A stretch of DNA of 64,000 bases from JAJZQZ01 sp963790415 (GCA_963790415.1 CAWBOK010000003.1:1116001-1180000), one strand, 5' to 3'. Positions 26,883-42,872 are shown, counted from the first letter of the stretch. Notes: generated by a model from the letters alone, not told the origin. Numbers and translations: made by a program.

Positions 26883-27319
26883 ATGCCGCGGGTATCTACG
26901 TCGACACCAGCGCGCTCGCGAAGTGGTATCTGAACGAGGCTCGGTCCGAGGATGTCGACGACTACCTGAGGCAGGTGTGTCCGGTCTACATCAGCCTGCT
27001 CTCCAAGATAGAGATGAGATCGCTGATGGCCAGGCGAACGCGCGAGCATCACGTGGATTCGGAGACCCAGGGCAAGGTTCTCGCCACCTTCGAGGGTGAT
27101 GTCGCGCTGGGCCATCTTGTGCTGCTACCGCATACCGTGGAGTCGTTCCTCGCGGCGGAATCGTTGCTCGGAGCACATCCAGATATCCCGCTCCGGTCCC
27201 TGGACGCTCTGCATCTTGGTGTCATGCGCTCGGCCGGTGTCGACGTGCTGGCCACCGCGGATCGAGTGATGGCGCAGACTGCGGGGGCGTTGGGGATGGA
27301 GTGCCGGGTCTTCTTCTAG
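26883..27319 (+). CDS. PIN-domain (VapC-like) toxin, frame broken near the start in this assembly
   Basis: A PIN ribonuclease that would cleave RNA unless held by the antitoxin. The four acidic residues are visible: Asp in IYVDTSAL, Glu in SLLSKIEMRS, Asp in LRSLDALHLG and Asp in ATADRVM. The ATG at 26883, next to the antitoxin stop, is out of frame. Reading CCG/C and GGG/T (26888/26889, 26892/26893) as doubled codon ends gives MPGIYVDTSALAKWYLNE, a textbook PIN start. Without that correction no start codon precedes the first catalytic Asp. About 144 residues. Confidence 0.8.
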
Positions 27320-27374
27320 GACAAGCCGACCCGCTCCACGCCCCAGAGATAGAGCCCAGCCCGCGGGAGTCCGC

Positions 27375-28817
27375 CTACTGCGGCAACCCAGTCCATTTGT
27401 CGAGCTTGGCCAGCCCGGTCCGCACCAGTTTCGCCACCACCCCGTGGCCGGTGTCGTTGAGGTGGACCCGGTCGGATGTGAAATAGACGAGGTTCTTCTC
27501 GGCTCCCGGGGGTCCGAGACGCTGGTCGGCCGCCACATCCACCAGGAGGTCGGCGAAGTCCTCCCAGCCGCCCCTGATCTTCTCGTTCACCGCTTGGCGG
27601 CGCGATTCGAAGAGCGCCGACGAGTGACCGTCACTGCGGGGAAGCATGGTGAGTACCACGACGCGGAAGCCCCGCTGACGGCGGCCATCCGCATATTTCC
27701 TGAGATCCGAGTACACCTCGTCGCTGGTGTGGTCCCACAGTGCGAAGTCGTTGGTGCCGCCCCAGATCACCACGACTTGCTGTCCCCCCTCGCCGTGGTA
27801 GAGGGGGTCGACGTTTTGGGCCGCATTGGCCAGCATGCGCGAGAGCGGCTGCCCGCCGATGCCGAGATTCACCCAAGGGATCTTCCGCGGCCATGCCGCC
27901 ATCAGCTGCGACGGGTAGGGGTTGTGCGCGTTCGAGCCCGCCGTGAGGGAGTCGCCGTCGAAGACGATGCGCCCGACGCGGGGGTGGTCCTGCAGGAGCG
28001 ACAGCGCCAGGCGGAACGCCCGAGCAGAACCTCCGGCCCGCAGTTCCGGGTCGTCGAAGAATGCCTGTAGTTCTGTCCGAGCATAGACGCCGTCGAACCT
28101 CTGGTTGTCGGAGTAGTCGTCGTAGATCTGCAGCGGCGTGTACGTCGTTCCCTCGCGGAACGCCAACCCGCGCAGGCGCCACAGCACCTGGGCTACCTCG
28201 CCACGCGTAGCGGGGGTCCAGGTATCCCACATTGATCCGAAGTCGATCAGGCCGACGAGAAGCTGGTTGTACTCCGCCCTGCCCGCGGCCAGAGCCAGTT
28301 CCGTGCCGGAGGCGCCGAGGCTGCCGAAGCCCGCCGGTGGGTCCGCGAGCAGCCCCGGGAAGAGCCGGTCGGCGGCGCGTGCCACCATGGTGATCATCTG
28401 TCCCCGGGTGACGGGTTCCCACGGCCGGAATACGCGGGCGGTTCCTTTGAAGGAGCCCTTGGCGATGCCCTGGGCGGCGGCGACGGCGACGTAGTTGTCC
28501 GGGTACAGCGTGTCCGGCCCGCCGACCGTCACGTCGGTGAAGGGGGAGAGGTCGTCTTCGGTCACGGGCAGGCCCAGCGAGACCACGATCATCTTGGCGA
28601 ACTGCTGGCGAAGGAGAGGATCGTTCAGACCGAACGCGCCGTCGCCGTATCCGGCCACCACCCCCTGGGCGGTGAGCTCGTCGATCGCGGATGCGTAGGG
28701 ATGATCGGCCGGGACGTCGGTGAAGGCGAGAGCTGAGGCCGATGTGGCGCATAGGAGCACCACGACCAGGACCAGCAGCGACGCGAGGCGTGGCGTCTTG
28801 CGATTCATCCGAGGCAC
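27375..28817 (-). CDS. SLH-anchored SGNH/GDSL-family hydrolase
   Basis: 480 residues. Signal peptide (about 1-31, LASLLVLVVVLLCATSASALA), SLH repeats (about 32-225: TDVPADHPYASAIDEL, VAGYGDGAFGLNDPLLRQQF, EPVTRGQMITMVARAA, TPATRGEVAQVLWRL), then an SGNH hydrolase with all four blocks: FDGDSLTAGS (Ser), LGIGGQPL (Gly), WGGTNDF (Asn) and DRVHLNDTGH (Asp/His). Probably a wall-bound esterase or deacetylase acting on envelope polysaccharide. GTG 28817 is chosen because AGGACGG sits 6 nt before it; ATG 28808 would be too far. Confidence 0.82.
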   Translation of the reverse strand: MPRMNRKTPRLASLLVLVVVLLCATSASALAFTDVPADHPYASAIDELTAQGVVAGYGDGAFGLNDPLLRQQFAKMIVVSLGLPVTEDDLSPFTDVTVGGPDTLYPDNYVAVAAAQGIAKGSFKGTARVFRPWEPVTRGQMITMVARAADRLFPGLLADPPAGFGSLGASGTELALAAGRAEYNQLLVGLIDFGSMWDTWTPATRGEVAQVLWRLRGLAFREGTTYTPLQIYDDYSDNQRFDGVYARTELQAFFDDPELRAGGSARAFRLALSLLQDHPRVGRIVFDGDSLTAGSNAHNPYPSQLMAAWPRKIPWVNLGIGGQPLSRMLANAAQNVDPLYHGEGGQQVVVIWGGTNDFALWDHTSDEVYSDLRKYADGRRQRGFRVVVLTMLPRSDGHSSALFESRRQAVNEKIRGGWEDFADLLVDVAADQRLGPPGAEKNLVYFTSDRVHLNDTGHGVVAKLVRTGLAKLDKWTGLPQ

Positions 28818-28971
28818 CCGATACCGTCCTGCACTGCTAAACCTCCTCGAAGGCGTTCGACCGGAGGCACCCAGTCTACTTCAGGCCGACGAATATTTCT
28901 GCTGCCCAGTCCGCGTATAAAGCTTCCGTAAAGCCCGCCGAAACCCTCTGTGCGACTACTACGACCGGTAG

Positions 28972-29090
28972 TACAATGCAAACACGGCGGCGATACCCGC
29001 CACGTAGAAGTCGATACGAGGAGTCCTGGAGTCCCTCCCTCCTCCCTCTCCAGGCTGAGACCCCGGTGTGGCAGCACCGGGGTCTCGTTC
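28972..29090 (+). ncRNA. candidate small RNA with a CCUCC-rich loop and terminal hairpin
   Basis: This intergenic stretch (28818-29174) has no reading frame, but a TACAAT -10 element (28972-28977; the -35 is poor) precedes about 100 nt with three hairpins: GGCGG/CCGCC; CCTGGAG/CTCCAGG (29025-29054) with a 16-nt pyrimidine loop containing CCTCCCTCCTCC; and the terminator at 29057. The loop is complementary to Shine-Dalgarno sequences, a known way for small RNAs to silence translation. The RNA itself is inference. Confidence 0.4.
29057..29086 (+). terminator. hairpin terminator ending the candidate small RNA
   Basis: GAGACCCCGGTG and CACCGGGGTCTC form a perfect 12-bp stem with loop TGGCAG; the tract after it is only moderately T-rich. 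Confidence 0.65.
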
Positions 29091-29116
29091 GTGCCGGCAT
29101 AGGGTGCCTCGCTTTC

Positions 29117-29145
29117 TTGTAATGGCCCTGCCCCTTCGGTATCAT
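29117..29145 (+). promoter_or_regulatory. promoter of the tRNA-Tyr/Thr/Met cluster
   Basis: TTGTAA (29117-29122) and TATCAT (29140-29145) with 17-bp spacing, 29 bp before tRNA-Tyr. Confidence 0.65.
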
Positions 29146-29174
29146 GCGCATTCGCCTCCGAGCGAGTAGCTCGT

Positions 29175-29258
29175 GGGGGGGTGCCCGAGTGGTCAAAGGG
29201 AGCAGACTGTAAATCTGTCGGCGCTGCCTACGGAGGTTCAAATCCTCCCCCCCCACCA
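29175..29258 (+). tRNA. tRNA-Tyr (anticodon GTA)
   Basis: Class II tRNA with long variable arm; anticodon stem-loop AGACTGTAAATCT reads GTA; T arm GGAGG TTCAAAT CCTCC; CCA encoded. The 5' acceptor strand is seven G, but only six C lie between the T stem and ACCA, so one C seems to be missing from this sequence. Confidence 0.93.
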
Positions 29259-29307
29259 TCTACCTTCTCCAGGCGAACGGCGGGTCGCAAGCCCCGTTAG
29301 TGAGAGG

Positions 29308-29383
29308 GCCTCCATAGCTCAGCTGGCAGAGCACTTCCATGGTAAGGAAGGGGTCATCGGTTCGAATCCGATTGGAGGCTCCA
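29308..29383 (+). tRNA. tRNA-Thr (anticodon GGT)
   Basis: Acceptor GCCTCCA/TGGAGGC, D arm GCTCAGCTGGCAGAGC, anticodon loop ATGGTAA reads GGT, T loop TTCGAAT, CCA encoded. Confidence 0.95.
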
Positions 29384-29389
29384 TAGCGT

Positions 29390-29466
29390 GGCGGCGTAGC
29401 TCAGCTGGTCAGAGCAGCGGAATCATAATCCGCGTGTCGGAGGTTCGAGTCCTCCCGCCGCTACCA
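29390..29466 (+). tRNA. tRNA-Met (anticodon CAT), elongator type
   Basis: Acceptor GGCGGCG/CGCCGCT (terminal G-U), anticodon stem GCGGA/TCCGC with loop ATCATAA, CCA encoded. The anticodon stem lacks the three G-C pairs of initiator tRNA. A lysidine-modified tRNA-Ile2 cannot be fully excluded. Confidence 0.9.
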
Positions 29467-29567
29467 GATAATGGGGACCCAGGGCCCGGCCCTCCGGCCG
29501 CTGCCTTGGGTTTCAGTTTGGCCTGTGGTAGCATGCACGATTACTCTAAGTAGGGATTGGTGAAGTA

Positions 29568-29717
29568 ATGCGGGTTCGGGTCACGATGGCATGCCAAGAT
29601 TGCAAGCGTCGCAACTACACCACCATGAAGAACAAACGGAACGATCCCGAGCGGATCGAACTCCAGAAGTTCTGCAAGTGGTGCGACACCCACACCCTCC
29701 ACAAAGAGACGAAGTAG
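29568..29717 (+). CDS. rpmG: ribosomal protein L33
   Basis: 49 residues, large-subunit protein near the E site. Zinc-binding C+ form: CQDC near the N-terminus and CKWC near the C-terminus, with the conserved RRNYTTMKNKRNDPERIELQ segment between. Starts at ATG 29568. It lies between tRNA-Met and tRNA-Trp, the classic rpmG-secE-nusG neighbourhood. Confidence 0.95.
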   Translation: MRVRVTMACQDCKRRNYTTMKNKRNDPERIELQKFCKWCDTHTLHKETK

Positions 29718-29771
29718 GCACAGGACAGCAGGCCGCCCGCGGGTGGCCGGGTCCTTACCCGGGAGACACGT

Positions 29772-29847
29772 AGGGCAGTAGCTCCAACGGTAGAGCGCCG
29801 GTCTCCAAAACCGGATGTTGGGGGTTCGAATCCCTCCTGCCCTGCCA
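29772..29847 (+). tRNA. tRNA-Trp (anticodon CCA)
   Basis: Acceptor AGGGCAG/CTGCCCT, anticodon loop CTCCAAA reads CCA, T loop TTCGAAT, discriminator G, CCA encoded. Located between rpmG and secE as in many bacteria. Confidence 0.95.
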
Positions 29848-29877
29848 GCCCTTTTCAGGAAAGGTGCACCAGGCACT

Positions 29878-30216
29878 ATGGCGAAGACGACTACGACGAA
29901 GACCACGAGCAAAACGCCGGACAAGCCCAGTCTCTTCGACAGGGTCAAACCGGGAGGTAGCGCGCCGGCCAAGGGTGCTTCGAGCAAGAGCGCACCGGCC
30001 AAGGGTGCGCGCGGGTCCACGGGTGTGAGCGAGAACCGGCTTTTCAAGTTCCTGCGCGAAGTGCGCATCGAGATGGGCAAGGTCACGTGGCCGCCGCGGC
30101 CGGAGTTGATCCAGGCCACGAGCGTTGTCATCGTGGCAGTCGCCATCGCCGCCGTCTACATCGGCCTGCTCGACCTTGTGTGGTCTAGCCTGGTCAACCT
30201 CGTTCGGCTGAGCTAG
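29878..30216 (+). CDS. secE: preprotein translocase subunit SecE
   Basis: 112 residues. The conserved cytoplasmic helix FKFLREVRIEMGKVTWPPRPELIQ leads into one transmembrane helix (VVIVAVAIAAVYIGLLDLVW). SecE clamps SecY in the Sec channel. The first about 50 residues are a Thr/Lys/Ala/Ser-rich extension, common in actinobacterial SecE. ATG 29878 has an AGGAAAGG purine run about 12 nt upstream. Confidence 0.95.
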   Translation: MAKTTTTKTTSKTPDKPSLFDRVKPGGSAPAKGASSKSAPAKGARGSTGVSENRLFKFLREVRIEMGKVTWPPRPELIQATSVVIVAVAIAAVYIGLLDLVWSSLVNLVRLS

Positions 30217-30249
30217 CCGGCGCGGTCCGCGAGATACGAGGAGCGCGCT

Positions 30250-30774
30250 ATGCCGGCAATGTGGTATGTCATAAACACGTACTCTGGGCACGAGAACAAG
30301 GCCCGGGCGAACCTGGAGCATCGCATCCAGTCGATGAACCAGGTGCCGTACTTCGAAGACATCGTGGTGCCCACCGAGCAGGTGATAGAGACCAAGGGCG
30401 GCGAGAAGGTGCAGGTCGAGAAGCGCATCTTCCCCGGCTATATCCTGGTCAAGATGACCCTCACCGACGACTCGTGGTCGTTGGTCAAGAACACACCCGG
30501 GGTGACGGGCTTCGTCGGTTCCGACAACAAGCCCACGGCGTTGAGCGCCGCCGAAGTCGACCGTATCCTGCATACGACGACGGTGGAGAAGCCCAAGGCG
30601 AAGGCCGAGTTCTCGGTTGGCGACCAGGTGCGTGTGTCGAACGGACCGCTCACCGACTTCACGGGTGAAGTGTCCGAGGTGAACGCGGAGCAGAGCAAGC
30701 TCAAGGTGTTGGTGTCCATCTTCGGGCGCGATACGCCGACGGAACTGGGTTTCGAGCAGGTGAAGAAGGTCTAA
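30250..30774 (+). CDS. nusG: transcription termination/antitermination factor NusG
   Basis: 174 residues. NGN domain (MWYVINTYSGHENKARANLE, then RIFPGYILVKM and NTPGVTGFVG) followed by a KOW domain (FSVGDQVRVSNGPLTDFTGE). Binds RNA polymerase at the clamp and couples it to Rho or ribosomal S10. Start ATG 30250 with GAGGAG upstream; in-frame ATG 30259 is possible. Immediately precedes rplK, as usual. Confidence 0.96.
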   Translation: MPAMWYVINTYSGHENKARANLEHRIQSMNQVPYFEDIVVPTEQVIETKGGEKVQVEKRIFPGYILVKMTLTDDSWSLVKNTPGVTGFVGSDNKPTALSAAEVDRILHTTTVEKPKAKAEFSVGDQVRVSNGPLTDFTGEVSEVNAEQSKLKVLVSIFGRDTPTELGFEQVKKV

Positions 30775-30795
30775 GAGAGACGGAGAGTACTCACA

Positions 30796-31218
30796 GTGGC
30801 GAAGAAAGTACGGGCGATCATCAAGTTGCAGATCAAAGCCGGCGCGGCCAACCCCGCCCCACCGGTGGGCCCAGCCTTGGGCCAGCACGGCGTGAACATC
30901 ATGGAGTTCTGCAAGGCATACAACGCCCAGACTCAGGACAAGGCGGGCACGGTCATCCCCGTCGAGATCACGGTCTTCGAGGATCGTTCGTTCACCTTCG
31001 TTTTGAAGACCCCGCCCGCCGCGGTGCTGATCAGGCAGGCGGCCGGCCTGGCCAAAGGCTCGGGGAACCCGCGCAAGGAGAAGGTGGGCAAGATCACGAA
31101 CGATCAACTTCGGCAGATCGCCGAGGTCAAGATGCCCGATCTGAACGCCAACGACATCGACGCGGCCATGAACATCCTGGCGGGCACCGCCCGCAGCATG
31201 GGTGTGGTGGTGGAGTAA
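30796..31218 (+). CDS. rplK: ribosomal protein L11
   Basis: 140 residues. N-terminal VRAIIKLQIKAGAANPAPPV with the GPALGQHGVNIMEFCK motif, C-terminal RNA-binding domain ending NILAGTARSMGVVVE. Part of the GTPase-associated centre; required for stringent factor activation and thiopeptide binding. The start is GTG 30796. Confidence 0.96.
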   Translation: MAKKVRAIIKLQIKAGAANPAPPVGPALGQHGVNIMEFCKAYNAQTQDKAGTVIPVEITVFEDRSFTFVLKTPPAAVLIRQAAGLAKGSGNPRKEKVGKITNDQLRQIAEVKMPDLNANDIDAAMNILAGTARSMGVVVE

Positions 31219-31346
31219 CGCGGCTCGGCTGAGCCATGGCCGCAGGCCGTCGGCCCGCGGCTCCCCCGGCAAGTAAGCCCGCGCCGGGGCGGGCACGAGA
31301 GGTGGGAGGGCAGTGTGGCCCGCAAGCACCACCAGGAGGCACGAAG

Positions 31347-32066
31347 ATGAGCAAAGATTCGAAGCGTTCCATAGAGGCCAGGCGGCTGGTCGACCCCGCG
31401 CGCCTGTATTCTCCTCTCGAGGCCGTGCGCCTGCTGAAGGCGATGAACACCGCCAACTTCGACGAGACCATGGAAGTCCACATGAAGTTGGGCATCAATC
31501 CGCGCCATGCCGAGCAGCAGGTGCGGGGCACCATGATGCTGCCGCACGGAACCGGCAAGTCTCTGCGCGTGGCTGTGTTCGCCAAGGGCGACAAGGCGAC
31601 TGAAGCGTTGGAGGCCGGCGCCGACATCGTGGGCGCCGAGGACCTGGCCGCACAGGTGGAGGCGGGCATGCTCGATTTCGACGCCGCTGTGGCCACCCCC
31701 GATCTCATGGGCGTGGTGGGCAAGCTCGGGCGCGTACTCGGCCCGCGTGGCCTCATGCCCAACCCGAAGGCGGGCACGGTCACGTTCGAAGTGGGCAAAG
31801 CCGTCAAGGATATGAAGGCCGGCAAGATCGAGTACCGCACCGACAAGTTCGGCGTGGTGCACCTGATCATCGGCAAGAAGTCGTTCGATGAGCGCAGTCT
31901 GGTCGAGAACTACGGCGAGCTGCTCGACGAGATCATCCGCGCCAAGCCGGCGGCGGCCAAGGGCAAGTACCTGCGCAGCATCAGCATCACCAGCACCATG
32001 GGTCCCGGTATGTCCATCGACACGCTGAAGATCCGGGGGCTGATGGAAGAGGACGGGACCGCCTAA
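31347..32066 (+). CDS. rplA: ribosomal protein L1
   Basis: 239 residues, L1-stalk protein and usual autoregulator of the L11 operon. Conserved LGRVLGPRGLMPNPKAGTV and the closing SITSTMGPGMSID. ATG 31347 follows CAGGAGGCAC; the longer frame is rejected. The spacer from rplK is 128 bp, unusually long for this operon, GC-rich and able to fold (for example around CCCGCGCCGGGGCGGGC), so an L1-responsive element could lie there. Confidence 0.96.
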   Translation: MSKDSKRSIEARRLVDPARLYSPLEAVRLLKAMNTANFDETMEVHMKLGINPRHAEQQVRGTMMLPHGTGKSLRVAVFAKGDKATEALEAGADIVGAEDLAAQVEAGMLDFDAAVATPDLMGVVGKLGRVLGPRGLMPNPKAGTVTFEVGKAVKDMKAGKIEYRTDKFGVVHLIIGKKSFDERSLVENYGELLDEIIRAKPAAAKGKYLRSISITSTMGPGMSIDTLKIRGLMEEDGTA

Positions 32067-32087
32067 CACCGATCCCAGGGCGGGGCC

Positions 32088-32117
32088 TTGTCAGGCGCAG
32101 GGTCCCGCGGCTATACT
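32088..32117 (+). promoter_or_regulatory. promoter of rplJL
   Basis: TTGTCA (32088-32093) and TATACT (32112-32117), spacing 18 bp. Transcription would begin just before the L10 leader. Confidence 0.75.
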
Positions 32118-32123
32118 CACTCT

Positions 32124-32298
32124 CGCTGTAGCCAGAGACAGCTGGTGTCGCCCACGGGGGACAGAAGCGGTCGCGGTGGTTCGTACGACTGAGGATCGTC
32201 GGTCGGCGAATCTCCACCGAACCGGCCCGCCAGCCGAGGCAGGATGAAAGCACGACCGTATCGAAGCCGTGTGGCTTCAGGTGCGAGAAGTCTTGCGA
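32124..32298 (+). promoter_or_regulatory. L10 leader (autoregulatory 5' UTR of rplJL)
   Basis: The GTAGCCAGAGACAGCTGGTG element near 32127 matches the conserved kink-turn region of the L10 leader RNA (Rfam L10_leader). The L10-(L7/L12) complex binds it to repress its own operon. The 3' part can fold into alternatives that would compete with the terminator at 32299. Confidence 0.75.
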
Positions 32299-32334
32299 CG
32301 TCCATCTCTGTCTCAGAGGTGGACGATTTTTTTT
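32299..32334 (+). terminator. attenuator terminator in front of rplJ
   Basis: CGTCCATCTCTG and CAGAGGTGGACG make a 12-bp stem (one G-U), 3-nt loop, followed by eight T. It ends 20 bp before the rplJ ATG, so it can only make sense as a conditional terminator controlled by the leader. Confidence 0.85.
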
Positions 32335-32353
32335 GGGAAAGGAGGCGAAGTCC

Positions 32354-32878
32354 ATGCCGAGACCGAACAAGGTCGCGATCGTCGAAGAGATCACGGCCGA
32401 CATGAAGGCGACCGATGCCTACTATCTGGTCGACTTCCGGGGTATCACCGTGACAGAGGCCACCGAATTGCGCAGCCGCCTGCGCAACGTCGATGCCAGT
32501 CTCATGGTGGTCAAGAACACGCTGGCCAAGAGGGCGGCGGTAGAGGCGGGAGTCGAAGGGCTCGACGTCCTGCTGGAAGGACCCACGGCCATCGCGTTCT
32601 GCCGGGGCGACCTGGTGGCGCCGGCGAAGGTGCTGCAGGGGTTCATCCGGGAGAAGAAGAAGCTGGTCATCAAGGGCGGCTACCTGCAGAGCCAGGTACT
32701 CCAAGCCGCGCAGGTGGAGCAACTGGCCACCCTGCCCAGTCGCGAAGAACTCATCGCCAAGCTGGTGGGTGGAATCGCCGCGCCGCTCTATGGTCTGGCC
32801 AATGTGCTCACCGGGCCCATCCGCGGGCTTGTGGTCACGCTCGATCAGATCAGGGAGCAAAAAGCCAAAGCCGCATAG
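32354..32878 (+). CDS. rplJ: ribosomal protein L10
   Basis: 174 residues; base of the L7/L12 stalk and operon autoregulator. Contains AYYLVDFRGITVTEATELR and VVKNTLAKRA; the C-terminal helix that binds L12 dimers is present. ATG 32354 follows GGAAAGGAGG, directly after the attenuator. Confidence 0.96.
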   Translation: MPRPNKVAIVEEITADMKATDAYYLVDFRGITVTEATELRSRLRNVDASLMVVKNTLAKRAAVEAGVEGLDVLLEGPTAIAFCRGDLVAPAKVLQGFIREKKKLVIKGGYLQSQVLQAAQVEQLATLPSREELIAKLVGGIAAPLYGLANVLTGPIRGLVVTLDQIREQKAKAA

Positions 32879-32946
32879 CATCTTGTCGTCATAGCGGGCG
32901 CGCCGCGAGGCGGAGCGCCCACCACAGGAAGGGGTGAGTCGTAGAT

Positions 32947-33318
32947 ATGACTCCGCAGGAATTGATCGAAGCCATCAAGCAGATGACCGTGCTCGAGCTC
33001 TCCGAGGTCGTCAAGGCCCTCGAAGAGGAGTTCGGTGTCACCGCCGCGGCGCCGATGGCCGCAGCTGCCGCACCCGGTGCCGCCGTCGCGGTCGAGGAAG
33101 AAGAGAAGACCGAGTTCGACGTGATCCTGTCCGCCGCCGGCGACAAGAAGATCCAGGTGATCAAGGTCGTGCGTGCCGTCACCGGGCTGGGTCTGAAAGA
33201 GGCCAAGGATCTGGTCGACGGGGCTCCGAACGCGGTCAAGCAGGCCATCACCAAGGACGAGGCCGAAGAACTCAAGAAGCAGCTTGAAGAAGCCGGCGCT
33301 ATCGTCGAGGTGAAGTAG
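32947..33318 (+). CDS. rplL: ribosomal protein L7/L12
   Basis: 123 residues. N-terminal dimerisation helices, Ala/Pro hinge (about 35-55) and the factor-binding domain with KTEFDVILSAAGDKKIQVIK and GLGLKEAKDLVDGAP. Recruits EF-G, EF-Tu and IF2. Separated from rplJ by 68 bp with its own GGAAGGGGTGAG site, allowing higher synthesis. Confidence 0.97.
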   Translation: MTPQELIEAIKQMTVLELSEVVKALEEEFGVTAAAPMAAAAAPGAAVAVEEEEKTEFDVILSAAGDKKIQVIKVVRAVTGLGLKEAKDLVDGAPNAVKQAITKDEAEELKKQLEEAGAIVEVK

Positions 33319-33346
33319 GCGCCTCTCGACGCGTCGTTCGCATCTT

Positions 33347-33387
33347 TCGGGGCCCGGGCGCCGGCTGTGCCTTCACCCGGGCCCCGA
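33347..33387 (+). terminator. hairpin between rplL and rpoB
   Basis: TCGGGGCCCGGG pairs perfectly with CCCGGGCCCCGA (12 bp, 17-nt loop). No T tract. In the same position as the partial terminator or processing site between rplL and rpoB in other bacteria. Confidence 0.6.
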
Positions 33388-33453
33388 GTACTATGACCGG
33401 TGCATGCCACCGGGGGCGTGAGGCCGTCGTCACAAGTTTTGTGGCGCGGCTTC

Positions 33454-33483
33454 TTGCTGGCCCTCAGGAAAGCATGATAATAT
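33454..33483 (+). promoter_or_regulatory. promoter upstream of rpoB
   Basis: TTGCTG (33454-33459) and TAATAT (33478-33483) at 18 bp, or GATAAT at 16 bp. A local AT-rich patch in GC-rich surroundings supports it. Confidence 0.6.
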
Positions 33484-33541
33484 CCGAGTTTGCGCCATCA
33501 GGCCGTGCAAACCCGTCAAGCCACGCGAGGAGTGAGCCCGT

Positions 33542-37390
<3,849 letters not shown>

Positions 37391-37399
37391 GAGTCTCCT

Positions 37400-41785
<4,386 letters not shown>

Positions 41786-41803
41786 ACGAGTAGCAGGTCG
41801 TCC

Positions 41804-41832
41804 TTGTAGGCCTCGGACGGCTTTGTTATACT
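41804..41832 (+). promoter_or_regulatory. promoter of the str operon
   Basis: TTGTAG (41804-41809) and TATACT (41827-41832) with 17-bp spacing; a 100-nt leader then leads to rpsL. Confidence 0.7.
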
Positions 41833-41931
41833 TCGCCGCCGCGGCTCAGACGGGCCCGCCACGTAGGCGTGCGCGTAAGGGCCGCGTCGCAGGTCAGTGC
41901 AGAAACGACGGTTCGTGACCGAGGAGCGTTC

Positions 41932-42303
41932 GTGCCGACGATTAATCAGTTGATCAGGAAGGGCCGGGAAGATCTGGCCAAGAAGACCAGGACCCCCGCC
42001 TTGAAGGGCGCGCCTCAGAAGCGCGGCGTGTGCACTCGTGTGTACACCACGACGCCCAAGAAGCCGAACTCCGCCCTCCGCAAGGTGGCGCGGGTGCGGC
42101 TCACCAACCAGATGGAAGTGACCGCCTACATCCCGGGTATCGGGCACAACCTTCAGGAGCACTCCGTCGTGCTCATCCGCGGTGGTCGCGTCAAAGACCT
42201 CCCCGGCGTCCGTTACAAGATCATCCGTGCGGCTCTCGACGCATCAGGAGTGGCGAATCGCAAGCAGAGCCGCTCCAAATATGGCGTCAAGGCCGGGAAG
42301 TAA
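41932..42303 (+). CDS. rpsL: ribosomal protein S12
   Basis: 123 residues; decoding-centre protein. TINQLIRKGRE start, the streptomycin loop TTTPKKPNSALRKVARVR with the usual Lys residues, and GHNLQEHSVVLIRGGRVKDLPGVRY are intact, so no streptomycin-resistance change is visible. The start is GTG 41932 with GAGGAG upstream. First gene of rpsL-rpsG-fusA-tuf. Confidence 0.97.
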   Translation: MPTINQLIRKGREDLAKKTRTPALKGAPQKRGVCTRVYTTTPKKPNSALRKVARVRLTNQMEVTAYIPGIGHNLQEHSVVLIRGGRVKDLPGVRYKIIRAALDASGVANRKQSRSKYGVKAGK

Positions 42304-42324
42304 GTAGGGGAGGCCGAGACACTC

Positions 42325-42795
42325 ATGGCACGCAGAGCCCGTGCGCCCAAGCGCGACATACAGCCTGATCCGGTGTACCGGAACCGGCTGGTCACTCAGA
42401 TGATCAACCGCATCATGCTCGACGGTAAGAAGTCGACGTCCGAACGCATCGTGTACGGCGCCATGGACATCATGCGCGAGCGTGCCGGCGGCGATCCGGT
42501 CACTATTCTCAAGGAAGCGGTGGAGAACGTCCGCCCGGCCCTTGAAGTGAAGTCTCGTCGCGTGGGCGGCGCCAACTACCAGGTGCCTATAGAAGTACCC
42601 ACACGGCGTTCGTACACCTTGGCGGTACGGTGGCTCGTCACGCATAGCCGCGTGCGACGGGAGCACAGCATGGCCGAACGGCTGGCCGGCGAACTCCTCG
42701 ACTCCTATCACCGCACGGGCGTCACCATGAAGAAGAAAGAAGACCTGCTGCGCATGGCCGAGGCCAACAAGGCGTTCGCCCACTACCGCTGGTAG
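42325..42795 (+). CDS. rpsG: ribosomal protein S7
   Basis: 156 residues; 16S head-assembly protein. MARRARAPKRDIQPDPVY start, INRIMLDGKKS, and the beta-hairpin region VGGANYQVPIEVPTRR. The gap to fusA (42796-42872) contains two small CCCCT-NNN-GGGG hairpins that could modulate fusA translation. Confidence 0.97.
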   Translation: MARRARAPKRDIQPDPVYRNRLVTQMINRIMLDGKKSTSERIVYGAMDIMRERAGGDPVTILKEAVENVRPALEVKSRRVGGANYQVPIEVPTRRSYTLAVRWLVTHSRVRREHSMAERLAGELLDSYHRTGVTMKKKEDLLRMAEANKAFAHYRW

Positions 42796-42872
42796 ACACG
42801 CGCGTGCGGCACACCCCTCAGGGGTACTGGAAACCCCTCTGGGGCAACGAGAAGAGAGAGTAAGAGACGACA

